64,000 bases of DNA from Alphaproteobacteria bacterium (GCA_017615655.1 JAFZZS010000003.1:1-64000); one strand, 5' to 3'; positions 51,501 to 55,765 are shown, counted from the stretch's first letter. Numbers and translations are program-made. Notes: generated from the letters alone by a model not told the origin.

Positions 51501-52574
51501 TCGTGCCTGTTTAGTGGTATATCGGGTGCACCTGCCGAAGGTATGTACAGTGGAACATTCGATGGATGCAGCAATGTCGTTTGGGAATACAACCCAACCA
51601 CAAATCTATCATCGGGCGGTTCGATAAGTAGCGGTGATGGTCCAATCAAAGATGTGATAAAATCTGCAACGAACAGAAAGATACGTGGTGCATCGATACG
51701 TGGTGCAATGATAAAGGCCACCGAGCGTAAAGCATCCAGTCTGCGCGAGGCGGTAATGAAAGGTCTTACCCGCGGTGGTTCGTCAATATCGGTACGTGGT
51801 GTTGGCGATGGGGACGAAGAAGAATATACCATTACATACGCAATGCCATCACTGTTTGGTAAATTCACTGGCAGCGCCCAACCATATATGTTCGCGAATA
51901 CTTTCCGCGACTGTGCGAAACTTGACGGATTTATACCACCGTTAATGTTCGATGGTATAACCGGTGTCGCAAACAGTATGATGCAGAATGAATTCCAAAA
52001 TTCTGGCATCGCAACCAGTTGCCCGGTCGGATACAGAAACGCCACAACCGGATTTGAATCATGGTGGGATGGTCGCGTGGCATGCACAACCAGCAATATG
52101 ATTTGCTTCTATGACGAAGAATCTCAGTCTGATAATCCGTACACCTGTGCCGAAGGATGTGAATTTACCAGCAAACTGATGATGAACAGTCCGTCATGGG
52201 ATGAATTCGGTGGATTCCCAGGATATCCATTGATGGCGACCAAGGAAACTGAACGCGCACTGTGCATCAGTAATGGTTCAACGACATGTTATCTGCCACT
52301 GGGGTCGGGAACGAATTGGGGATTACATGCGACTGTTGCCGGCGATATATATCACGCAATATTCGCCCAATCTGAATCCAGTGACGCCCAGTGGGCTTAC
52401 TGTGATGGTACGTATGGCGGGTCATCGGCTGCGCAGTGTAATACTGATTCTGATTGTAATAGCAGTGGTGGCTTTGACGTCATCAAAGGTAATCGCGATA
52501 CCATATATTCATGCGTGAATCATATGTGTGTTGCATCGGGAATGAGTAGTGACAGAGGGGTTCAAAGTAAATAA
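33594..52574 (+). CDS. Giant modular surface protein (~6,326 residues): LamG-like, InlB-type and BspA-type repeats
   Basis: The ATG at 33594 is chosen because GGAGGG lies 5 nt upstream and a signal peptide follows at once (RRFLGILSFGLIALFANATYA). Three LamG-like segments (~33690-34330, 34560-35130, 35370-35950) each end in RxNSDxVCGxYD and are followed by an InlB-type GWCTDxxLTxC...FYAKW repeat. Then come 13 compound modules (36458-52090): an Ig/PKD-like head with xVDWGDG and YSHTY, an ISGSLGALFPTI segment, BspA-type leucine-rich repeats (IPxxLFSGISGxPxxxMFxxTFxGCxxLTG), and a tail TGFESxWxGKVxC. InlB-type repeats also follow modules 4, 5 and 6. Two Ser/Arg/Ala inserts interrupt the last module. 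The end (~52150-52370) is a domain shared with the protein at window start. No LPXTG, beta-barrel or type IX sorting signal is visible. An adhesin role is inferred. Confidence 0.92.
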   Translation: MRRFLGILSFGLIALFANATYATNYSISYVYNDPKFTGYSYVSYIRGTGTQYINTGYNPTATTRTEIDLRFSSDTYKSSGGNTIFGVTGTSDSYYVNFGNDSNQGLIIFPWTCKYQVNGCAANNFSIASNLKTSKQTLVLDAKNKIALYGSTTKSLTQTPVVPTNAPIYLFALNHADNNSATIYARNNSMDVYGTRIIENGTLRHNFVPMMRNSDGVCGLYDMIDQEFFPSETSTDFICGDALDGFPTSYISGNGVHITGQPTRAGYAFAGWCTDSALTDCAMTQTISTSATGNKVFYAKWAQLNDVGYVLGYGNHTTPEYLYSGDVVPSDYSPTAYIQNISSTRNDTNTIDLGFTGYGRWLIDAQGMTAPSGYNSVLFGYNTSSPIGWFGANPDGFWAAPNVLVFSTLFTTRTTIDATYSSGSATITIGDQTKTQTLSALSQGTWRFFNYEGNNPTLAKMFSAKFYQNNELKFNGIPVRRNSDNVCGIYDTVSKAFFTSSAKTNFVCPESRTPDQYASGIAKTITYIPQSENQNLEFAGWCTDATLTDCSMNPTIPTNATGPQIFYAKWSSGVITYVTNGGSVYNTSVVPTADYTPVEYLQSNSYSYINTGITGLNSGTWEIYIKWMMTNVPRTTNAWIVGEYYNNGNTSSYRVAAMNKRTDYYYIDAGNRYNQAKGITLYPNKIHEVTLKNRSFVADGVTTSASTDSANAISASTPIMIFASTSSGGDAGVYGRLYASWAKKGGVLQYNYVPVRRNSDGVCGMYDTVTATFKPSSNGINFSCPNTAVSTPATYTYGVATTISGGATNLHGTLDGWCTDAALTNCAASQTIPANSTENQTFYAKWICDDGYHMDSVTHECVPNTITMTFANGGHGTAPASMTCTYGSSVTLPAAIDDATGYNFRGWKINGKWFTANTAYICSYENFGVYDTTANFVADWYECMDPGDGSCVDTKFSVTTTPLGADTTFSFKIGAKGTFYIDWGDGSQVETITRTGTTPTLYSHVYNENGDAEDDPVSYTVRFGGVATGYATVAKGANTDARLAASAINFYSGTPALVKNISGSLGKLFPTISNSATDGQQPRFYYTFLNCTNLESIPAGLFNGVYGAPHRYMFQSTFNGCSKITSIPEDLFATLYGTINTDHVAVFVGTFANMPALTTIPAGLFRTITSDPVESLFYQTFYNDTGLTSIPADLFNSISGAPAASMFYQTFYGCTGLTSIPGTLFSNIRGAPAGSMFAGTFQGCTGLTGPIPANLFSGISGASTANMFENTFNGCSNLSGYVPTSLFKNITSSAATNIMKDIFVGTNLDTTCPTGTSQYTTGFESWWSGKVACGPEVDTSNLGNEKFTITTTNLAANTTFKFSLSAAGTFAVDWGDGITEEIVRSGVAANTYQHTYTTAGSYQIKFYGTGTAYATSATVPAIGFFNGTRANQSSAITARGTEQYIAGISGSLGALFPTIGDGVASGTQPRFYQTFAGAINMTSSIPETLFSGITGKPASYMFDNTFYGCTGLTGSIPATLFSGLSGTPADYLFYYTFYGCAGLTGSIPATLFSGVQGAPGAQMFANTFYGCTGLSGSIPATLFSSIRGAPTNYLFAGTFEGCTGLTGSIPEDLFSGISGATADYMFSQTFMGCTGLTGSIPAGLFRNITGNSNTSTGMFYRTFKGCSGLTGSVPSRLFRYSTGFRRSYVFYETFNGCSGLTGYIPYDVWPLDPTGQLNWSTLSNTSDFYTNMFAGATSLATECPTGMLRYNAGIDSSISPYVMCIDPSNWGDAKFTVTTTEMAANTTFSVTFAFAGTIYIDWGDGSGSRYYYATSNTSFSAYTMSHKYTTAGSYQIKFYGAGTKYRSNGYAISFKNNTNVAGISGNLGALLPAANGTTPWFQEVFSGCTSLTGTIPDYLFGNPASSSAPNKFNAAFQGCTALNTFIPPTLFKGYSGTYSNQFTNVFADSAVLTECPTGYVQYTTGLESYFSGRVACVPERTAVELGDAKFTVTTTELAADTIFSFKLSAAGTFYVDWGDGSDIQTISDARTTERTYSHTYANAGSYQIKFWGEATAYSTTDMVAAIRFFTGSYNNNSTFNSITTRGSEQYIAGISGSLGALFPTIGTGAVNGQQPRFTETFSGAINLTSSIPVNLFNGIVGKPVSNMFFLLFDACTNLSGTIPAHMLGNLSGAPAENAFNGIFRNCSSLTGTIPADMFSGVSGAPQNYTFANIFSGCTGLSGSIPATLFSGVTGAVKEGAFENTFGGCTGLSGYVSPTLFAGITGTATKFMNNVFVNSGLSTTCPDNMVQYITGLESYWSSKVACVEPFITPVVLNYGTATTAGVPAAVYLKYGTGFYSDSNATTQFTQMSTLPAQSGMGFNGYWTGDAGTGTQVIDANGNIISNATTLRLAKLGDESITLYADMPDRYTVTYNCGEGTGTAPANDYILDGHSFTPAGSTCSRDGYVFKGWAVSGTNDIVFGAFTWNYNESKAFMAQWTEEKFAVTTTNLSANTAFSFKLSAAGTFYVDWGDGTMQKITRTNTTETTYTHTYENAGTYQIKFGGVATGYSTDSSSAVINFSGNTKIAEISGSLGALFPTILPATTNGNQPRFTNTFSNCTNLTGTIPATLFSGISGAPVTGMFNSTFYGCTGLTGSIPATLFSGLSGTPADYLFSYTFYGCTGLTGSIPATLFSGISGTPARAMFAYTFQACTGLSGSIPATLFSGISGTPAQGMFQGTFSNCTGLSGSIPATLFSGISGTPASHMFRETFTGCSGLSDSIPATLFSGISGAAAEYMFKETFRGCTGLTSYISPKLFARITGTADSMMDRIFNNTGLATSCGNYAKMQYITGFESSWDSKVSCGDFVTPIDLNNENADTGSDPTRIYLRWGLRFTTDEHANLQDFLRMTTLPTKSGKRFNGYWTGENATGTKIIDANGELINTAENKKITKVTDETFTLYAGFSDSYNVTYSCGDGTGDAPAADIAAEHFSFTPAENTCVRDGYSFNGWAISGTNTVVSDTFEWTYTEDKTLTAQWREGKFIITTTNLSSNSTFSFKLSAKGTFTVDWGDGSAVQTITRDSTSVGTYSRKYTSAGVRTIIFNGVATGYSTNSAAISFSGNTYIAGILGSLGALFPTISPASTAGNQPRFNSTFYNCTNLAGTIPVNLFSGISGAPVQYMFGGTFYGCSKLTGSIPANLFSGISGTPANNMFYQTFYGCSKLTGSIPANLFSGISGAPASYMFQETFRGCTGLTSIPATLFSGISGTPADSMFYETFYGCTGLTGEIPATLFSRISGAPAGSMFYQTFKGCTGLSGSIPATLFSGISGAPGYSMFFETFYGCTGLSGSIPGNLFGGIYGPAATNMFYQTFRDCTGLSSYVPPQLFARITGSAASMMSNVFYNTGLATSCDDYDLTQYITGFESLWNSKVSCVEPYVTPITLNDMDATTSSAPGTIYVKYRDGFYSNVGATSVLAALSTLPTKTDRFFNGYWTATEGSGTQIIDANGDIISNDTTTQVAKINDESVTLYADWLINYNVTYNCGGGTGDAPTATTVLTREKFVPATNTCTKDGYFFAGWAVSNTDDVIREPSIQWKYTEDKTLTAQWIEDKFTVTTTNLSANDSFSFNMSAIGTFYVNWGDGNIQVITRNSTSNNTYSHTYTDAGTYQIKFGGIATGYLTSYAAISFSGNTKVAGISGSLGALFPTISPASTSGNQPRFSSTFYNCTNLAGTIPENLFSGISGQPISYMFSQTFFGCSNLTGSIPENLFGNLSGAPASYMFDSTFYNCSKLTGSIPANLFANLSGEWSYYGFYRMFYGCSRLSGYIYPQLFANIKNQSSQYRPMTDIFYNSGISTSCPSNMVQYLTGFESYWNGKVSCIEPKDVSDMGDAKFTVTTTNMPADSNFNFNLSAAGEFLVDCGNTITEIDEYIDKETGQMVTEEHTYPQTIYIARNTISNQTYSCYYEDAGVHQITFYGTGTGYSASYDNIAAISFANNSYLAGISGSLGALFPTISPASTMGNQPRFYQTFYNCTNLAGSIPENLFSGIWGYPTYRMFVSTFQSCSKLTGSIPENLFGNIAGNMDYETFTSTFGDCSGLSGYVPKSLFENITGNSYYMNGIFYHTNLLTKCPVGTKQYTTGFESRWNSKVACEPGISDDDAEFSVYIETPQPEKPENLEDEPISAVMSFTLSAAGTFWVDWGDGTVDKIERTNVTPTVYSHTYYWGGEHRINFIHESITGYSTNMITPAISFANNEYMYEFSGSLGALFPTVQVANTVQQPRFYQTFKGCTNLDMRIPEGLFSGIYGAPVSHMFEGLFQGCTGLVSRIPGDLFAGLSGAPTIGLFANTFNGCNRLDGYIPSGLFAGINGTPAISMFEGTFKGCSQLSDEIPEDLFSGIQGAPAERMFFETFDGCSSLSGYIYPQTFAGIARVNVQNMMTNIFNNSGLDTSCPSGTTIFLTGFEDYFGGKVSCKAQNWPDSTSLYILTDVLGVGDTVTFALSAVGTFSVDWGDGSSDLIERTNTTPTTYSHTYAGGDEYTIQIGSTNVTAYSTDETTAAISFENNTHIVGVFGALFRLMPILGNGNSNIPRFYRTFRNCTALESFNRELLSPGELAYPDGLTSTYVSHMFDGMFEGCTSLDMSKDGSGSPFIDPYLFDYLGGTPAAYTFANMFKGCTSLAGYIPPDLFKNAHMDGTASNLMTDIFANSGLDTTCPNDMSQFTTGFESSFSGKVSCMSAWDMPHISFQTIDLGPNESMTFSFKLSAKGTFMVDWGDGTTQEIDRNSTTETTYTHTYTNDSEKEDREYTITLYGTATEYSTSETTAAISFAGNENLALVWGTFSNVFPTIGNGTVAGQQPRFYQTFKDCVNMDNDGISFSTLRGAPVSHMFDGTFENTSLSWIDSYMFTNEWINDSGDQDVLVIDGGISGAPAAYVFANTFAGTRISDIPENLFWGLSGAPAAHMFENTFAGTPVTGVSSYLFTRPLYRYSDDSQIGVVGISGAPAAYMFAGTFADTRLYSLPDGIFDGISGAPAPYMYYGTFSGCGNHWSGLNDGFFGNISGAAAEGMFKETFTKNTGLGGYVPPYLFKNITGTATDMMTQIFHDTSLTEDCTKWDSALAQYITGFESWWEGKVACFDGGDMPWIQFGTVSVEPEESMTFSFKLSAKGNFVITWGDGTMQEITRTNTTETTYTHTYTNDDEKEDREYTITLYGTATEYSTSETTAAISFTGNEGLAWAWGVFGNVFPVIGNGTVAGQQPRYYQTFKNCVNMTYSGVFFRGDDRNTWHAAPVSHMFDGTFENTGITGVFSDMFSSDIYGDDIIGISGAPAPYMFANTFKSSALQSVSSDLFRGISGAPAAHMFENTFAGCEDLNMELDSNLFSGISGAPAEYMFAGTFAGCESLYNSIPENMFSGIDGAPAAHMFERTFAGCSLLGGEIPADLFSGVAGTAAADMFHETFAGCSGLYGSLPANLFIGITGSAAEMFAGTFDGCSNLSGYIPPTMFQNITGTATDMMTDIFANTNLVEDCAEYDSELTEYTTGFESYWDGKVSCVPDEIEELNNAKLYLSTTGLGIGDTFSFKLSAKGEFMVDWGDGTPIQVIIRNNTTETTYSHTYENEPAWCSDSGGGKKGGCEEGADYWLAFDGLATGYSTNETTAAISFANNPYIADTEGLALGRMFPTIGKGTLSGQQPRFYQTFKNCTNFKIDARRSVFGECNVSAGGIIVDEKKGVSDNCMGIFTGVFGQPVSHMFDATFEGTKIYGTLPLGLFIDIYGTPVPYVFANTFKGCTNLGLDENGDVLDSSALPSGLFAGLVGAPAAHMFESTFENCSNMRGSIPHLFNVAKYGLSSGSSISIGDISEVAARKSSVQRTTSVARNATGARGALNARGAVARNAINARGASAISRSPSVRGGAEEVVEEIVNVPGSSSISSSISADMFSGISGAPAAYMFSKTFKGCSNLTGGIPQTLFAGVAGAPAAYMFEETFAGCSGLESIPSCLFSGISGAPAEGMYSGTFDGCSNVVWEYNPTTNLSSGGSISSGDGPIKDVIKSATNRKIRGASIRGAMIKATERKASSLREAVMKGLTRGGSSISVRGVGDGDEEEYTITYAMPSLFGKFTGSAQPYMFANTFRDCAKLDGFIPPLMFDGITGVANSMMQNEFQNSGIATSCPVGYRNATTGFESWWDGRVACTTSNMICFYDEESQSDNPYTCAEGCEFTSKLMMNSPSWDEFGGFPGYPLMATKETERALCISNGSTTCYLPLGSGTNWGLHATVAGDIYHAIFAQSESSDAQWAYCDGTYGGSSAAQCNTDSDCNSSGGFDVIKGNRDTIYSCVNHMCVASGMSSDRGVQSK
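36458..52090 (+). repeat. Array of 13 compound DWGDG/BspA modules
   Basis: Module ends, marked by TGFES-type tails and a conserved Cys, fall near 37593, 38890, 39523, 40512, 42124, 43835, 45160, 45980, 46940, 47725, 48925, 50170 and 52090. Length ranges from ~0.6 to ~1.9 kb because the number of leucine-rich units differs. Nearly identical DNA occurs between copies, for example the IPANLFSGIS units near 43085 and 43165. Confidence 0.85.
47871..49199 (+). repeat. Direct repeat of 129 bp, 1,200 bp apart
   Basis: Bases 47871-47999 and 49071-49199 are almost identical, differing at a handful of positions, and lie at the same point of modules 11 and 12 (TYTHTYTND...TAAISF). This indicates a recent duplication or conversion between neighbouring modules. 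Confidence 0.85.
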
Positions 52575-52602
52575 AAAAATGGGGCAAAATGCCCCATTTT
52601 TT
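52575..52602. terminator. Bidirectional terminator between giant gene and pfkA
   Basis: A 10-bp stem AAAATGGGGC/GCCCCATTTT with a five-base loop lies between two convergent genes, with A and T runs on both sides. Confidence 0.88.
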
Positions 52603-52616
52603 ATATTTTATAATTG

Positions 52617-53696
52617 CTATTTTATATCACCAATATATATATTCATTGCAATTGCAACATCCAATAATGGATCATCCGGTTCAATGTACGCGTTCGATGT
52701 GCACAATTCACGAATGTTAGGATCACGTGACAAATCACCCGCCGCATAAAATTCTGATAACGGAACCGTAACACATGAATTACCCCGCAATGCCGTCATA
52801 ACATTTGTTTCGCGGTTTTCAATTGCATCCAATGCACATGTCGCCATTTTTGCCGCCAAAATTCTGTCTGCGGCGGTTGTATCGCCAGCACGTTGAATAT
52901 AATCAGGAAAAGCCGCACGATTTTGTATGCCTGATGCCGACAATTTACGTGATATCATATCCGCTGGACGTCCCGAATGCCCGCGCAATGTAACACCTTC
53001 GGATACCATAATAATTCCATAATCACGCCCCACCCTGTTAATATGGCGAACTAAATCATCAACATTAAATTTTATTTCGGGAACAATTATCGCATCGGCA
53101 CCTACCGCAACACCCGCACTTAGTGCCAGACGACCACAATCGCGACCCATTGTCTGGACAACAAACCAACGATGATGACTGCGCGCAGTTAATAATAACT
53201 GGTCGCAATAACGTGTTAATTCATTCACCGCCGTATCAAAACCAATCGTCTTGTCCGTCAAGGGTATATCAAAATCAATCGTCTTTGGAATACAAACAAG
53301 TGACAGCCCACTATAAATCGCCGCATTTTTGTACGATAATGAAAAACTGCCGTTACCACCAATCAATACTAATGCATCAAGTTTCAATGCCGCCAGTGAA
53401 TCTTTTAGCATCTTGTTAAAACGCGTCAAATGCCCAGTTTCTGCGGCATTTTCAAAATTCATCATATGTGCATTACCATTGTGCAGGAAACTGCCCGCGA
53501 TACGCGCAATTTCTACCGGTAATGTGGCTGGTGTCATCTCAATAACATTTGGTGGACATGTGCAAAGACCGTCTGTACCATCAACAATGCCAAAAACCTG
53601 CCATCCGCGGTTCGTCGCGCCCAAAACAACGCGATTAATCACACTATTCAGGCCGCTGCAATCGCCACCTGTGGTCATAATTCCTATCTTTTTCAT
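52617..53696 (-). CDS. pfkA: Divergent 6-phosphofructokinase
   Basis: The start is ATG 53696 (MKKIGIMTTGGD), with GGGGGA upstream; 359 residues. The PfkA fold is clear: GGDCSGLN (10-17), GGNGS (113-117), PKTIDFDI (137-144), IGFDTAVNE and MGRDCGRLA. It phosphorylates fructose 6-phosphate. Known determinants: Gly after GGD (E. coli Gly104) favours ATP and is kept here (Gly116), while Lys138 takes the place of E. coli Gly124, as in PPi enzymes and plant ATP enzymes. Unusually, E. coli Asp103 is Asn115 and the Asn of IDND is Phe142; catalytic Asp (141) is kept. ATP use is more likely, but donor and activity are uncertain. It diverges from the LysM gene. Confidence 0.88.
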   Translation of the reverse strand: MKKIGIMTTGGDCSGLNSVINRVVLGATNRGWQVFGIVDGTDGLCTCPPNVIEMTPATLPVEIARIAGSFLHNGNAHMMNFENAAETGHLTRFNKMLKDSLAALKLDALVLIGGNGSFSLSYKNAAIYSGLSLVCIPKTIDFDIPLTDKTIGFDTAVNELTRYCDQLLLTARSHHRWFVVQTMGRDCGRLALSAGVAVGADAIIVPEIKFNVDDLVRHINRVGRDYGIIMVSEGVTLRGHSGRPADMISRKLSASGIQNRAAFPDYIQRAGDTTAADRILAAKMATCALDAIENRETNVMTALRGNSCVTVPLSEFYAAGDLSRDPNIRELCTSNAYIEPDDPLLDVAIAMNIYIGDIK

Positions 53697-53735
53697 AATT
53701 TCCCCCAATTACAGCCAAATTATATCATAAATAAG

Positions 53736-53765
53736 TTGACAAAGAAAACTTTTTTATGCTATTTT
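53736..53765 (+). promoter_or_regulatory. Promoter of the Ig-LysM gene
   Basis: A perfect TTGACA is followed after 18 bp by TATTTT, with TGC before the -10 box. A ~35-nt leader with CAAGGAG precedes the ATG at 53807. Confidence 0.72.
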
Positions 53766-53806
53766 GTCTAGTGATAAAATAATCCTCGATCCAAGGAGAT
53801 ACAAAT

Positions 53807-54973
53807 ATGGCAAATAATAACACCATGGTTATCGGCAAGACAAAACGCTCGACTGATAATATGATAGATGACGCAATCGCGCAACAGGACAGTTGGCTTG
53901 CACGCAGACGCAGTTTTACACGTCGCTTTTTGCGGTCACGTAATGCGGCAGTAGCGGAAAAACCCGCACCACAAAAAACACAGCCAGTGCAACCACGTCA
54001 GACAGATGGCAAATCAGATAATCGTTCTGTGTTGCGTGATTACTGGTTTCCAATACTCTGTGCGTTCATTGTATTGTTGGTAACAATTTGGGTTATATTT
54101 GCACGAACATCGGCACCACAAAAAATTGTCGTATTAAATGGTGCAAAATCTGTTCCAGTAGAAACTGTATCCAAGGGTACAGTGAAGAAAATTTCTGAAC
54201 CAAGCGACATACCAACATTTGATATTGTTCGGGTTAGCCAAGATGGTCTTGTCGTTATCGGTGGTCGTTGGTTACCAAATAAAACTATTTCATTGGTTGT
54301 GAATGATAAAATTGTTTCTACTCAAAGCACAGATAAAAATGGTGAGTTTGTTTATTCGCCAAAATTTGCACCAGGTAATTATACGGTTTCTTTGTTAGGT
54401 GCAAAACCAGAAATGAAATCACAAGACAAAGTATTCTTGTATATTTCTGATACAGATTATCGCAATTCCGTATCATTGCTTTTAACCCCAGATGGCAGTC
54501 AAATTTTACAATCACCGTCTGTATTAAAAGACGGCGATTTGATAGTATCAAAAATAGACTATCTAGACACAGGTCGTATTGTGGTTACTGGTGACGCATT
54601 GCCACGTCTGCGTGTTTCATTATCACTGGATGATAAATACATTGGATACTCACGCGTGTCTGATCATAAACACTTTGGTGTTGGTGCAGATGTTGGTGAA
54701 TTGAAACCAGGTACCGAATATAATTTGACAGTGCGTTTACACGATGACGCGGGACGCACAGTTGCAACCGTCAATCATAACTTCGTTATGCCTGAAATGA
54801 CCGGCGACAACGATACATTTTATACCGTTCGTCGTGGCGATTGCCTGTGGGTGATTGCACGTAACTTTTTACGCAAAGGTGTTTTGTTTAGTATTATCGC
54901 AGAACGTAACAATATTGAAAATCCTGATTTAATTTATCCAAAACAATTATTGCAAATTCCAACAAAAAAGTAA
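53807..54973 (+). CDS. Membrane-anchored LysM peptidoglycan-binding protein with Ig-like domains
   Basis: The 388-residue protein has a cytoplasmic basic N-terminus (~80 residues, with RRRSFTRRFLRSR), a single membrane helix (~84-104, FPILCAFIVLLVTIWVIFA) and a periplasmic part. That part has two beta-rich Ig-like domains (~140-220 and ~240-325, DKNGEFVYSPKFAPGNYTV and LKPGTEYNLTVRLHDDAGR) and a C-terminal LysM (~340-386, YTVRRGDCLWVIARN, NPDLIYPKQLLQIP). This layout is common in Alphaproteobacteria. LysM binds peptidoglycan glycan chains, so it probably ties the inner membrane to the wall. It is followed by the HNH gene 19 bp downstream, likely one operon. Confidence 0.92.
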   Translation: MANNNTMVIGKTKRSTDNMIDDAIAQQDSWLARRRSFTRRFLRSRNAAVAEKPAPQKTQPVQPRQTDGKSDNRSVLRDYWFPILCAFIVLLVTIWVIFARTSAPQKIVVLNGAKSVPVETVSKGTVKKISEPSDIPTFDIVRVSQDGLVVIGGRWLPNKTISLVVNDKIVSTQSTDKNGEFVYSPKFAPGNYTVSLLGAKPEMKSQDKVFLYISDTDYRNSVSLLLTPDGSQILQSPSVLKDGDLIVSKIDYLDTGRIVVTGDALPRLRVSLSLDDKYIGYSRVSDHKHFGVGADVGELKPGTEYNLTVRLHDDAGRTVATVNHNFVMPEMTGDNDTFYTVRRGDCLWVIARNFLRKGVLFSIIAERNNIENPDLIYPKQLLQIPTKK

Positions 54974-54992
54974 TTGTAAGGCGGACATAGTT

Positions 54993-55424
54993 ATGACAGA
55001 AGCAGAAATAAAAACGATTTTAATTGGGATATCTCATTTTTGGAACACCCTGACTCCGAATGAAGTTAAAAGTTTATTACGCATTCTTGCATCACATGGC
55101 GAATTTCCGACATGTTCTGCATGCGGTAAACCGATTACAGATTTTAAAGAATTTTCATGGGATCATATTGTCGCAAAATCCCAGGGTGGTCCAAACGAAA
55201 TTGGAAATATGACACCAATGCATGTGAAATGCAACGGTGCCAAAGGTTCCAAAATGGATGAAGCGGTTCTTTGCCATGTTGATCCAGAATTATTAAAAAC
55301 GATGGAACCTATTTGTAAAAGTTCACCAAAAAAACCGAAGAAAAAACATTACGAAGATGTGCATAAACATCGCAATCACCTGCGCATCAAAGGATGGACT
55401 GATTTTAACGGTTACAGAAGATAG
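54993..55424 (+). CDS. HNH-type nuclease-like protein
   Basis: The 143-residue protein has an HNH/ββα-metal core at ~37-90: zinc knuckle Cys41-x-x-Cys44 (FPTCSACGKPI), the catalytic-type Asp57-His58 in SWDHIVAKSQGGPNE, Asn72 in IGNMTP, and His77-x-x-Cys80-Asn81. An N-terminal helical region and a basic Lys-rich C-terminus flank it. HNH domains cut nucleic acid in restriction, homing and repair contexts, but a stand-alone chromosomal copy like this has no assigned role. It follows the LysM gene by 19 bp and ends in a terminator. Cleavage is inferred from the motif. Confidence 0.85.
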   Translation: MTEAEIKTILIGISHFWNTLTPNEVKSLLRILASHGEFPTCSACGKPITDFKEFSWDHIVAKSQGGPNEIGNMTPMHVKCNGAKGSKMDEAVLCHVDPELLKTMEPICKSSPKKPKKKHYEDVHKHRNHLRIKGWTDFNGYRR

Positions 55425-55446
55425 AGTTTTAATTTATCTGAAATAC

Positions 55447-55474
55447 AACCGGCATTATGCCGGTTTAATTTTTG
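55447..55474 (+). terminator. Terminator of the LysM-HNH operon
   Basis: The inverted repeat AACCGGC/GCCGGTT (55447-55465) is followed by a T-rich run. Confidence 0.8.
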
Positions 55475-55650
55475 GTGCGGGCGAAGGGAATGTAATTCCC
55501 ACTCACTGTGTTTCGTGGGCCCCTTTCACTGCGCTGCGCTTGTTCCGAACCCTCGTCGCTGCGCGACTTCTCGGGTTCGCTTCCGTCATCGCAATCCAAC
55601 AATTAAATCGGCACAAGGCCGATTAAATTTTTGGTGCGGGCGAAGGGAAT
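55465..55650. repeat. Direct repeat of the tRNA-Gly 3' end flanking a GC-rich palindromic insert
   Basis: A ~27-bp sequence (55465-55491) matches 55623-55650 almost exactly; the second copy is the 3' end of tRNA-Gly with its flank. The ~130 bp between them are GC-rich in an AT-rich setting and contain nested palindromes, notably CGAACCC...GGGTTCG with GTCGC-TGC-GCGAC inside (55546-55579). It resembles a mobile palindromic element or decayed tRNA remnant. Confidence 0.65.
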
Positions 55651-55705
55651 CGAACCCTCGTCTAAAGCTTGGGAAGCTTTCGTGCTGCCATTATACCACG
55701 CCCGC
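55632..55705 (-). tRNA. tRNA-Gly (anticodon CCC)
   Basis: The minus strand gives a 74-nt cloverleaf: acceptor GCGGGCG pairs with CGCCCGC, the D-loop contains TATAATGGCAG, and the anticodon arm AAAGC-TTCCCAA-GCTTT has CCC at 55671-55673. The T arm is GAGGG-TTCGATT-CCCTT, and CCA is encoded. It reads GGG codons. A promoter lies upstream at 55721-55749, and a stem near 55606-55624 may end the transcript. Confidence 0.95.
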
Positions 55706-55720
55706 AAATTTTGTGTTTGC

Positions 55721-55749
55721 ATTCTAGACGCTGTACATGTCTTTGTCCA
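55721..55749 (-). promoter_or_regulatory. tRNA-Gly promoter
   Basis: Read on the minus strand, TGGACA and TAGAAT are separated by 17 bp and end 15 nt before the tRNA. Confidence 0.65.
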
Positions 55750-55765
55750 GCAGAAAAATTTCTAT

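Noticed and set aside
50744-52096. 450-codon antisense frame inside the giant gene, and another at 49298-50158
   Set aside because: Both mirror the biased repeat sequence of the giant gene on the opposite strand. Their proteins are repetitive images of the repeats, with no signal peptide or domain.
55475-55626. Integrated mobile island at tRNA-Gly
   Set aside because: The interval between the tRNA repeats is far too short and has no integrase; it is reported as a repeat or remnant only.
55357-55727. Overlapping plus-strand frames of 60-90 codons around the tRNA
   Set aside because: They run through the HNH gene end, two terminator stems and the tRNA, and have no ribosome binding site.
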